Shown here in pieces: positions 33,151-42,916 of a stretch of DNA of 64,000 bases. The translations under genes were made by a program, and so were the position numbers. The notes beneath the pieces were generated by a model. It searched no databases. It saw nothing but the letters and a program-made list of their open reading frames with translations, and was not told where the DNA came from. How positions within the stretch are numbered: the first letter of the stretch is position 1; every line of letters starts with the position of its first letter. This stretch comes from Acanthamoeba sp. SK_2022b (taxonomy: Eukaryota > Discosea > Longamoebia > Acanthamoebidae), in contig JANDJZ010000179.1 of the NCBI GenBank assembly GCA_027943245.1, forward strand, positions 1 to 64,000, read 5' to 3'.

Positions 33151-34736
33151 CATTGCCTGGGAGGATGTGCTGAGCAGCACTTTGGCCCTCTTGCAGAGTT
33201 GATGATCTTCTGCATCATGGTGTTCATTGGAGGGCTGTGGCCCTATGTTGTTGAGATGGGTGACTGTTGCAATGCTGTTGCAGTGGGTGAGCACTTGCTC
33301 TCCATTGAACCTCCTCTATTATCAAATGAGAGGTCGAAAATGACCGCCTGCGTTTTTTTGTGCGCTCATTCCTTGGAATGAAGCACTATCAGGGGAATTA
33401 ATCAGATTAATCTCACACAGCAATTGTAATATCATAATTTAGGGTGGTAAAAGGCATGACAAGAAAACAGATTTTAATTGGCTTCAGTTTTGGGTGAAAC
33501 AAAATCCATTTAAGAAAGTTGAATATTATGGTCTTCATTTTTGGTGTAGAAAAAGGAAGTTGGATTTACTGATGGGCTACCAAAACCAGGTGGTGAGCTG
33601 GTTGTTGTTGTTTAGTTGTGATGAGATGGTGGTTTGGTGTTGTGGTGTTCAACGTCTGATTAGCATGAAGTCACCAAATAGTTTTGTGTGCAAGGGTGAG
33701 AGCCTTATGTGAAGCAGTTGTCCCAGCCCTGTGCCAGTGGTGTGCACACTACGACACGATGGGCAGGTGGATTTATATTTGTGGCAAAATGTTGTGGTAT
33801 TGGCAAGAAAATCAGATCAAGAAATTGTTTTATTTGGATTGTGTATGTGTATGCAGTCCCTTACAAACGTTGCAAGTACCCTGCTGGCCTGTGCTACGAA
33901 TTTTCAGGCCAACTCTCATGCATGTCCAAAAGTTGCTTTAGAAGTGCAGGTCTCATGTGGTTGTTCAGGTCCAGTGAGACATCCATAGCTCCAAATGATT
34001 GGCAACAAACCCACCATCAGGCACCAGGTGAGAGGACCCATCATCAACTTCCTCTAACCAGTTGAGATTTGTGCTCTTGTAGTGCACTTCACCAAGCCAA
34101 GCCAAACACTGCCTTTTTCACCAGACACTGCTATTGTAGCACCATCATCAGGCTAATCAGTGGTGAGATCACAGGTGGCCTTGCCTGTCAGGGCAAGGCC
34201 AGCACAGTAAGGTGGGTCAAGAGGCTCAGCAGGAATAGTATCATGGGCTTGAGAAGCAGCATAGTTGTAAACCCACTGAAATGGATTCACAAGTAGGTGC
34301 TCATGAGGAGAGATACTATGCACTCATAAGTGGCCTGGAGCTGAGCACAGTTGTTGAGGTCTATGAGAGCATGCAGGGTTGAAATGGATTCACAAGTAGG
34401 CGCTCATGAGAAGGATTAGTGTAGAGAGATCAAGCTGAGCAGGAACCAGGGGGATCGGGCCATCAACCAAATGGAAATTTGCCATCTTGTTTTCTGAAAT
34501 ACCATGCCATCTTGAATGCAACATGACACACACGCTAATGGTGGACATAGTACATCTGGCTTACAAGTGGTTGGTGATCCATAATCCTGGGATGGGAGGA
34601 CAATTATCCACTGTGGAGTGTCTGCATGTTAAGTTGCACCCTCTTCATGTCATCATGATGCATACACAATATAGCCATATATTCCATCACATACACATTC
34701 ACAGTCATTTGTGAGTTGTTTTGGTACATTTCACCA
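33151..34736. other. Gene-free stretch of the repeat island
   Basis: I see no gene here. The stretch holds CTATTATCAAATGAGAGGTC at about 33315, which recurs at about 36746, and a perfect 9-bp hairpin GGCCTTGCC/GGCAAGGCC at 34177-34200. AATGGATTCACAAGTAGG(T/C)GCTCATGAGAAGG-like words are repeated at about 34278 and 34383. Confidence 0.4.
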
Positions 34737-35562
34737 CTAATGATATTTTACCCTCAGCCAACAAATGAAGAGCTCAATTAATTGCATTCTGAAGAAAATC
34801 TTCTCCGTCATTACAGCCAGCTCCTTGATAAGCACATCAGGTTGAATGCAGGACTGATAGATATCAAGCACATGACCAAGGCTGAGTCCCTTCATCCTGT
34901 TACCACACAGCAAGTGCTGATCAAGTCCTTCAACAATAGGGGCGTTCTTACCATGGACTAGCTCTTGGTGCAGCTGCTTCACTAGGAGGAATGGGTGCTC
35001 AATGATGGGAAGCCTGAATACCTGGTCATTTACAGCAACCATCACATGGATGCTGCCTAATGTTGTTGCCCATGTTTTTAAGATATCTTACTTCATCTTA
35101 AAAGGAGGGACTGAGTGACACTGATGTATGGCTACTTGCCTGGGTCCAAAATCATCTTCATGACAAAGCTGCCATCCATCATGACAAATGGGAGGAGTTC
35201 TTCAGCATCAAGGATGCCTTGGCCAAAAAGGAATACTGGGTCATGCAGGGCAGCCGCAAGCAGATCCTCTGGGACAAATTCTGAACTCCCAAGTTTGCAT
35301 CCCCTCCATTGCTTCAGTGCATATATGTGATTTCAACCTCCATGCCTTACAAACATTGACTATGCAATGGCTGAAACCTGTGTTTGTAACCCTCAACCAG
35401 GCACCTTGATGACACCAACCACAAGGCAGCCTCTCTGAAATTGCAAAACTTCACTGGCATCATCCAGAAACTGGAGCCAGAAGGGCAGTGGCACAGGAGC
35501 AGACAGAAGCTTGAGGACCTCTACACCCAGTATGAGTGTGAGGAGGGGTGCAAGGGTTGAAA
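34737..35562 (+). pseudogene. ParB-like repeat family, copy D
   Basis: On the plus strand this copy reads ENLLRHYSQLLDKHIRLNAG, LIDIKHMTKAESLHPVTTQQ, VLIKSFNNRGVLTMD (then a stop), LNDGKPEYLVIYSNHHMDAA, and after an AT-rich gap KDALAKKEYWVMQGSRKQIL. The KLQNFTGIIQKLEPEGQWHR block and LEDLYTQYECEEGCKG then end in TGA. The Asp-Gly of the DGNHH motif is changed to Tyr-Ser (IYSNHH) and at least two stops are present, so this copy is inactive. Confidence 0.55.
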
Positions 35563-36244
35563 GGTCCTAATACTTGAACTTAGGCAATGCAGCTTGGGCT
35601 CCCCCTCCTGGGGAAGGGGGAGGCCCACGTGGTAGGGTCACAAATCACAATTGGTGCTTGAGGGCATGCTGAACCCTTTGGGCTTGTTCTTAAAGAAGGC
35701 CACCTTGACGGCCTGGCTGCCCTTGGACTTTTGATTGCAACCACTGTGAGGGGCAGAGTCTCAGAGCCTGCTGTGGCTGGTGGCAGAGGCTGAGGCCAGT
35801 GCAACAGCATCAAGCAGGTGGGTGTGGTGTTCACCAATGAGGGCTGAGTTGCTGAGGATGTAGAAATGTGTGAGGGTGCTTGTGGAGTGCACAAATCCTC
35901 TTTTGAGAACCCAGCTCCCTCGTTTTTGGGGAAGGTGCAGTGAGTACATGAGTACTGATGGATACTTGTGCTGTGGAGCGCTCAAGAGCTTCAAAGGCCT
36001 CTTGCAGCCACTCTGCCACCAGATCAAGGGCGCCAACGTTGAACAGAGGTGACGCAGTGAATGGTCACAACAGTGGGTTCAGAAATGACTCTGTTGACAA
36101 TGTACACTTTTTCTACATGAACTGTGTCAAAACACCTGGATATATGTACAAGGCCTAAAAAAAACCTTCATTTTATGTACAGAGAGGCAAAAGTGATGTT
36201 GAAAAGTATAGAAATAGTGCAACCCCAGCACCATTTTATTAGAT
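35563..36244. other. Unassigned stretch
   Basis: Short open frames occur on both strands, for example KSFKGLLQPLCHQIKG on the plus strand near 35990, but I recognise no family. The last part turns AT-rich and non-coding. Confidence 0.3.
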
Positions 36245-36311
36245 TTATACTAAAGTCTCTCATCCATTTTATTAGACTTTAGTATTTTACAATTATCTTA
36301 GAATTGTAAGT
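36245..36311. repeat. Two adjacent hairpins
   Basis: TACTAAAGTCT and its complement AGACTTTAGTA form an 11-bp stem with a 16-base loop. It is followed at once by TTACAATT...AATTGTAA, an 8-bp stem with a 7-base loop. Both stems are perfect. They lie in AT-rich non-coding DNA between copies D and B of the ParB-like family. Confidence 0.7.
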
Positions 36312-36339
36312 AACAATATCAATAAAACACTGGTTTATT

Positions 36340-37715
36340 GAAAGTTACATAATAGGAGACACTTAGCCCAAGGACTTGTGAGACCTGTTTGATGTGCTGG
36401 AAGAAGAGGAAGAAGAGTGGGGAGCTTGAGGCTGTGAGTGCTGTGAAGGCGCATAGCCAGGATGATGCTGTAGAGTGGAGAAGGAGGTAGTGATGTTGAG
36501 CATGTCCCCATCATCCATGCTCTTGACCAAAAAGCCAAGAAGCCAGTTGGTGAGGGTGGAGGAAGAGAGAGGAATAATGCCATGGTTTGGTTTCTGGTTC
36601 AAAAACATAATACCCTCTTTTTTGGGGACAACCCCCCCTTCAAGCAAATGCAGAGTTTGTTGTCTGCTGATTGGCTCCCTTTGTAAAGCCTTATGAGCCT
36701 AAGGATATTCTAATTTTCAGTGACCATATACTGGCCAATAACTGCCTCTATTATCAAATGAGAGGTCCAGTCATTTTAAAATTGATTTTGAATTCTAATT
36801 TTGGATGGATAAAAATTGAGTATAGGTCATCAAATGCATATTTGAAGTAGCAATTTTATGGTTTGCAGAAAATAAAGTTTTAAAATTTTAAAAAAAGTGA
36901 ATTTGATATGGTAATATTTTAAGAATACCTACTAACAGAATCAAAATATGATGTAGCTAAAAATATCTTATTTTGATTCTGTTAGGAGGAAAAATAAGGC
37001 AAATGGGTTGATAGGAATTTTTAGATCTCCTGTTTGGGCGAAGGCACAGATAAAGGGCAGAAATGAAGCTTTAATTGTTGATATGCTTGCAGCACAAGGG
37101 ACAAAGTTGAACATGTTGCAAAATGGTTGAATTGGAATAAAAACAAAGAAGGCTGTATTGTTAGATGCAAGTTACACATCACAGTCAGAGTCCTCAGAAA
37201 GGGAGGTCCCAGGCTTGTCTCTTCCTCCACCTCCCTATCACAGTGCTTGTAGGAAGAAGAGGAAGAGGAGGAGGATGAGGAAGACAAATGGCGCTTTTGG
37301 GACTTGCTTCCCCAAGCATCCTTCTCCCTTGATGGGGAAGGAGTCCTCTCCCTCTTCTTGCCACTGCGCTTCTCCCAAAGTCATCATTTTGGGTGCTCCA
37401 GCAGCGCTTCTTGTGCTTTTTTGGTGAACAATCAGAGCTTGAACAGGAAAGCTTGCACATAGGTTCTGAAGAAGGTGGGTGCAAAGTGTGTTCCTGGCAT
37501 CGCATACACATTCACAGTGATATTGTCAGCTTTGTATTGTTTAACATCATATCTTTCCATCACATACATGTACACAGTGAGAAGAAATGCATGGAAGATG
37601 CATTGGGCAGCAGCATACTGGAAGACGTTTGAAATTGCATGGTTGTACTAAGTTGGGATCACAGAGGAGTGGTCTGATGACTCTGGCTTCTCCTGAACAG
37701 TGCAGTGTACTTGAC
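36340..37715 (-). other. Possible C-terminal exons of ParB-like copy B
   Basis: On the minus strand NVFQYAAAQCIFHAF (about 37630-37590), SSSDCSPKKHKKRCWSTQND (about 37450-37390), a poly-Ser stretch (about 37290-37255) and a Ser-rich end SSSSSSSTSNRSHKSLG (about 36415-36365) look like a basic, Ser-rich nuclear tail. They follow copy B in orientation. Membership is inferred from position and strand only, because copies A, C and D do not extend this far. Confidence 0.3.
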
Positions 37716-37719
37716 TACA

Positions 37720-39250
37720 GGCCTCATTGTGGAACTCCAATGCTGGCCTGCTTTGTATAGGCCTGCAGAAGGTACTTGTAGAACTGGTAACCTGTTCCCT
37801 CACCTAAGTTAGACACTGAGAATACAAGTGTTGATGGGGCATGGTTGGGTGTCCAAGAGGGGCTCCACTTCTTGATGGCGCTGTTTTTCTCACAGGCCTG
37901 CAGTTTCAGGATCTTGACATTATCCTGACCAAGCTCACAGCCAATGTTGAAAGTGTAGGACTTGTTCACGCACCCTATAATGATGACTTATAGAGCTGGA
38001 AGCAATAGCATACACATACACACTGAATAAACTGATAGTTAGATGGTCGTGTACACACACATAATGCTAGGTGAAAAATTTACATAAAACAATGCAAAGC
38101 TGACAATATCACCACATACACATACACAATGACGATGTACCATTATGATGAACTCCTACATTTAACCACGCCAATTAATTGAAGGCTGTCAGCTGGTTTA
38201 GCCTTGTTGTGTCCCAAAGCCAGGGTGTAAGGTCAGCTGATACATCAAAGATCACAACATCAAACATTGGCTTCAATCTGTTGTGAGGGTGACAGCAGCG
38301 TTTAAGTAGATTACGATGAGAGACGCCATGATAGAATTCTGCTTTCCTGCTTCTTTTCTCCTCTTCGCCCTTGCCTTCTGAATCCTTGATGCTGACGAAC
38401 TCCTCCCATGATTTCAAACAGGCAAGTAGCCAGATGTCACTGTCACTCAGTCCCTCCTTTGTAAAAAAGGTAAGATATCCTACTACCAGTGTCACATAAC
38501 CAGGAAAATTTCTGGCCAGGAAAGGCTGTGCAGGCAGCATCCACATGATGGTTGCCATCAATGACCAGATACTTGGGGTTTCCATTGTTGAGCATGCATC
38601 CCTCCTTGCAAAGCAGCTGCACCAAGAGCTTGTCCATGGTAAGAACGCCCATTTCATTGAAGGACTTGATAAGCACTTGCTGTCCCCATGCTGTAACAGG
38701 ACAAAGGGACCCAGCCTTGGTCATGTGCCCAATGTCAATCAGTTCCACATTCAACTGGATGTGCTTTTCAAGGAGTTTTCTGTAACAATGGAGAAGATTT
38801 TCCTTCAGAACACAACTTAGCTCCTCATCTGTTGGCCAGAGTAAAGTATTATTAGCTGTGAATTGTACCAAAACAACTCACATGTGACTGTGTATGTGAT
38901 GGAACATGGGGCATGTATGTGATGGAACATGGGGCTGTATTGTGTATGCAATAACATGAAGAGGGCTGATTGCACAACTTACCACTTTGACCATCCTTCA
39001 CAGATCCTCAGTGCTTCCCTCTTGTAAGGGTTCCTCAACCTCAATGGCACCTGAAGTCTGTGTTCAGACAATATGGTTAGCACCATGTCAGTTTAATGTA
39101 GTATGGAATGTGGTGTACCTGTAACTCATCCTTTGACTGTGTGCTCAATCCCTCACTAATTATGGTTTCAGGAGTTGAAACTGGTTGGGAGTCCTCAACT
39201 ATCAACTCTTGCAAGAAACAATGGTCAGTTCTCATTGCTTACAATGTGCT
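37720..39250 (-). pseudogene. ParB-like repeat family, copy B (most complete N-terminal half)
   Basis: Read on the minus strand from 39245, exon ELIVEDSQPVSTPETIISEG continues to KDELQ with a GT donor. Exon VPLRLRNPYKREALRICEGW follows, ending SKW with GTAAGT. The ParB-like exon then reads DEELSCVLKENLLHCYRKLL, HIQLNVELIDIGHMTKAGSL, GQQVLIKSFNEMGVLTMDKL, NPKYLVIDGNHHVDAACTAF and PGQKFSWLCD. The order Ile-Asp-hydrophobic...DGNHH-x-x-A-A resembles the catalytic/NTP-binding motif of the ParB/sulfiredoxin fold. Next come DSDIWLLACLKSWEEFVSIK, then CCHPHNRLKPMFDVVIFDVS with ADLTPWLWDTTRLNQL. After an intron, NKSYTFNIGCELGQDNVKIL and APSTLVFSVSNLGEGTGYQF follow. About 100 residues found in copy A are missing after SIKD, so this copy is also deleted. 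Cellular or transposon origin is open. Confidence 0.6.
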
Positions 39251-40190
39251 TGACAAGGGGGTCAGGTGGGTGGTTAGCTAACAGATAGTGTGAACATCCT
39301 TCCAGGTTATGACAACTGGCAGATGGATGGTGTCATCAGGCAAGGATCACCAACAATATCAAAGAAGGATCAGCATAACAAGCCAAACATGGGCACAGAA
39401 CCACCAGCCAGGAAGATCATTCAGCACCTTTGCCACTTGTTCCTGCTGAAACCGTAGGCAAAACAAAAAGATCCACAGAATGACCAAAGATGTGCAAATC
39501 CATCCTTGAGCTGGAGGTGGACATGATGATGATCATGACACAGTTCATGTTCATTGCATGAGGAGTACTTGCAGCACAGAGCTGAAGCCTGATCAAGGCT
39601 GAGTTGGTTCAAACATTGGTAAGTGCAAGGGAGGATTGAATACCAATTTAAGGGATTCAGGATTGGTGAGTCAGAGAGATTATGTCTACAGTTTTCAACA
39701 GGCAAATCAGCAGCCATGCAGCTGTAGACGTTTAGGACACCTTCCCAGACAGGTGCTGTCTGCAGAAAAAGAGTCACTGTCTTATTTTCCTGAACACTTG
39801 GTTAGGAGGAGGATGAGGAAGAGGAGGAAGTGCATGAGGAATAGAGGGGCATTTTAGCAGCCATTTTGTCAGTGTTTGTCAGCTGATTAACTTGTTTTTA
39901 CACATTTTCACAAGTCCATCCTGATGCCAAGCTGGCTCTGGATGATCCCCAAGTCACTGGTGCCAACATACCTGCAACTCAAGTAGTGCCACAAGGGCTA
40001 TGGCACAAGGTTGACCTTCACAGTGCAACACTGTTTTATACCTGTCCAGCTTCATCTCCTCGCTGACTCTTAAGACAATGTATCCAGTCATCAATTGCAA
40101 GCTCAGTGGATGGAAGTGCAATCCCTGTGACCTCAACCTCCAATACGCTGTTGCCCTCAGGATGGACAGTTTTGATGTTGTAGCCAACTA
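39251..40190. other. Unassigned stretch with coding-like pieces
   Basis: The minus strand at about 39421-39730 gives a Cys/His-rich open stretch (LPCTYQCLNQLSLDQASALC, CKYSSCNEHELCHDHHHVHL). At about 40060-40190 it gives YNIKTVHPEGNSVLEVEVTG. I recognise no family, and neither is flanked by a clear gene. Confidence 0.3.
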
Positions 40191-40240
40191 TTGGTGAGAT
40201 TGTACAAGGATAAGTACTCATCCTTGTACAATCTCACCAA
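40191..40240. repeat. 50-bp near-perfect palindrome
   Basis: TTGGTGAGATTGTACAAGGA at 40191-40210 is the exact complement of TCCTTGTACAATCTCACCAA at 40221-40240. The arms extend to 21 bp plus an AGTACT centre, with a single mismatch (A40212/C40219). It is the longest such structure I found in the window. Confidence 0.95.
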
Positions 40241-41185
40241 GACCAAGCAGTGGTAGAACTTGGAGCCACATTTCATTGCCCAGAGCGGTGGCTCTTCCAC
40301 ATTGACAAAGCAGACACAGACCAAAGTGGTTACAGTCAACCAAAGGGTCGGCTTGCAGACTTGCTTGATCATATAAAATATGGCAATGTGTACTGTTCTT
40401 CCTTCAATATGGTAACCCTTCAAAAAAGTTTTTCAGTACCTTGGTGCCAGTGGCAGAATGTCTTGGTGTGGAGCAGAAAACACATAACAAGAAGAACTGG
40501 TTTTTCACAAACATCTTTACAGCTCAAATTTGGTAAAGATCTGTACATAAAGTGAAATTTCTTCTAAATACCTTGTATCTCACCAAAAATATGTACATCT
40601 CTGGGCTGGGGTGGAAGAACCAATGTGCATTGGTTCAAGATCTATGATGATGAAAAAGTGATATCTTGAAATGCATAGAGGGTCAAGTACGTTAAAAAGT
40701 GACATAGTTACTTTTTTCTGTCATAGCAACTTCTGGATAATGGCTTGACAGATGGTTTAGCCATTCAGGCCACCCTATCTCCCACCCTATTAACGGCTTG
40801 CCAGTTATTAACTAGACCTCTACCCCAAAAATGCATACTCACCCCCATTCCTTGCAATCTCCAGCCTGCTCACCAGTTTTCAAGCATGGCGGCCCACACA
40901 CACACACACGGTGGCCAATCTCCACTCACTTATTGCACAGGCAGAGCAATGGAGCAGAGGAGCTGTCTGTAGCCAAGTGCAAGAGCGACTTGACCATGCG
41001 CAACTGGTTATCGCCCCAAGAGCATCGGATGTTGTGTTTTTTGAAGTTTGTCAGTGTTGTCCAGTATTGCTTTCCTGTATATACAGGAGCAAAACAGAGA
41101 GAAGGCAGCCTCATTGTTGAGGAGCCAAGGGACAACATTTAGCCAGCCCACAACCAAGATGGGGGTGCCATCTGGCAGCAGGTCA
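40241..41185. other. Unassigned stretch before the DDE remnant
   Basis: Open frames occur on both strands next to the palindrome, for example LGATFHCPERWLFHIDKADT on the plus strand. A piece ELSVAKCKSDLTMRNWLSPQ with EHRMLCFL at about 40960-41045 could be the N-terminal part of the DDE endonuclease that follows. A short (AC)n tract lies at about 40893-40908. No function is assigned. Confidence 0.3.
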
Positions 41186-41640
41186 ACAAGAACCACAGCT
41201 GGCCAACACGGACAAACACAACATCCTTTCCATCTATGAGGAGTTGAAGGCATGCCTCCCATCTCATCAAGGGAAGCCAACAGTGCCAGATCTCAACACA
41301 CTTCAAATCTTCCTCATCTTGGCGAAAATGGGACTTGGCCACAAAAATCTTGTGGCCTTGCTCAGTATCAAGAAGGCAAAGCTTGTGAATGCAATCAACC
41401 AGATCCAACTTCCACTCTACACCTGCCTCTCTGTGAAATGGTGGCAAAATTGCATGTGGCCAATTCCATTGGTGGACACAGCATATCCATACATTGCTCT
41501 GCTTGTTGACTCAACAATAACAGAGACCTGCCAACCTGGCAGGCCATTCAAGGAGGTCAAGTGCTACAAGTGAGTGCTGATGCATTGAAGTCCAGGTGTC
41601 TTGCTTGGATTGCCAAGGTACGCTGAGTCGCCAATCAACA
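41186..41640 (+). pseudogene. DDE-superfamily endonuclease remnant (Harbinger/HARBI1-like)
   Basis: An open stretch at about 41231-41573 reads DLNTLQIFLILAKMGLGHKN, LVALLSIKKAKLVNAINQIQ, SVKWWQNCMW and then YPYIALLVDSTITETCQPGR followed by PFKEVKCYK. A helix-turn-helix with a leucine-rich start, followed by VDSTITE...RP...K, is the layout of the N-terminal HTH and first catalytic Asp of DDE_4-type transposases (PIF/Harbinger group). The second and third catalytic residues are missing, so this is a truncated copy. No terminal inverted repeats were found. Confidence 0.5.
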
Positions 41641-41950
41641 TGCTGTGATGCACGAGCTGAAGCGCCTTCAAGTGCTGGTTCAGCCACCGGCCAAATCGAA
41701 ATAAATTAACTTGTAATTGATAAATGTGGCTGCACCACGACTTGGGAACAGGTGAGGTAATGTGGTTTCACATACAGAATACAAACTTAGGGAGGGAAGC
41801 AGAAACACACTCATGTACCACAGTTGCACAAAGTTGCATGTGACTTTCCATTATTCTAGTGGTGTGCTATAATTCCTTCAATCAGTGCATAAAGTTTGCT
41901 TCTTGCTCATCTTCACCCTAATAATAACAATTCCAAACCCACCTAAATTT
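41641..41950. other. Gap, nothing recognised
   Basis: About 310 bases separate the DDE remnant from the receptor ectodomain fragment. I see no gene, repeat or RNA in it. Confidence 0.4.
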
Positions 41951-42490
41951 ATTAGGGTGGCTGGCATGGGACACCATAGCAGCAGAGTCCCTCCATTGGC
42001 TGAGTTGCCCCGCCATGGGAGAGAGAAAAAGGGTTGGAGGGATACTGCAGTGCGGAATGTGGGACTGGCAAGACTCAGCGCCTCTGTGAAGAGCTCCATC
42101 ACTGCAGGCGTGCCAAGCGGGGTCACAACGGTGATGGAAGCGTTGGGGAGAAGATCAGCAAGTGAGGGGTTGAGCTCACAAATGGCTGAGTGGTTCCAGT
42201 TGTCAACAAGGCCAAGCATGATGTCGGCAAGAGTGGTGAGGGTGAGCACCAGTTGGCCCTTGCCCACCAGCTCCAGCACCTGCCCTCATGCCATCTGACC
42301 CCCACACCACATGCGTGATAGAGGTGAGACACAAGCGTTGAGCCCTGAAAGTGGTGACAGCGAAGGCAATGACTGGCAACTGGATGACGTCAGGCATGGC
42401 CTCTTTGTGGGCGCTGGTGAGAGGTGAGTCAATGGCACCAAAGTTGATGTTGTCTGTCCAGAACCACACACACACAAGGTGTGTTAGCCA
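41951..42490 (-). pseudogene. Receptor ectodomain fragment (phosphate-binding-protein-like)
   Basis: On the minus strand NINFGAIDSPLTSAHKEAMP with DVIQLPVIAFAVT is followed across an intron (about 42340-42270) by VGKGQLVLTLTTLADIMLGL, VDNWNHSAICELNPSLADLL and PNASITVVTPLGTPAVMELF. This is the periplasmic phosphate-binding (PstS)-like fold that forms the ectodomain of Acanthamoeba receptor kinases. A near-identical block occurs at 50880-51190. The fragment is cut on its 5' side about 50 bases before the copia LTR at 42547 and fades out at about 41951. Confidence 0.65.
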
Positions 42491-42546
42491 TTGGGGGCTT
42501 GCCACTGAAACAGCGACCCACATGCCCAGGTGGGAGGCATGCATAC

Positions 42547-42916
42547 TGTTAGAGCTGACCACCGTTGACTCTATAGACGCAGTGTACATTACTAAAGAAA
42601 TGATAGTTTCTCTGCAGGTACACTTTAGGTAACGACCCTTGGAGGAAATGCTGAGTTACAATGACAGGTGGTGGTGACACTCTCAAGTGACGACCAGATG
42701 GCCATCCTTCTACATCTAGTAGGTAGAGCGCCCAGATGGCACTCTACTCAGCAACACCCAAACAGATGGTGCTGCCTTGCAGCGCCCACATCACCACACA
42801 ACATGCGCCCACAACCACACTTACTTAAACTGCATTCTTCTCTCTCTGTAACCTCATCAGTTCCTCACACAATAAACCCCCTCTTCCTCTACTACATAGC
42901 CTCGTTTCTTGCAACA
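42547..42916 (+). repeat. Copia LTR 1 (5' LTR)
   Basis: The 370-bp LTR begins TGTTAGAGCTGACCAC and ends TTTCTTGCAACA, the standard TG...CA ends. It aligns in order with the LTRs at 46454-46830 and 52742-53058 (both reversed). GGTTATGGGCCCACACC follows immediately and is a candidate primer-binding site. Confidence 0.85.
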
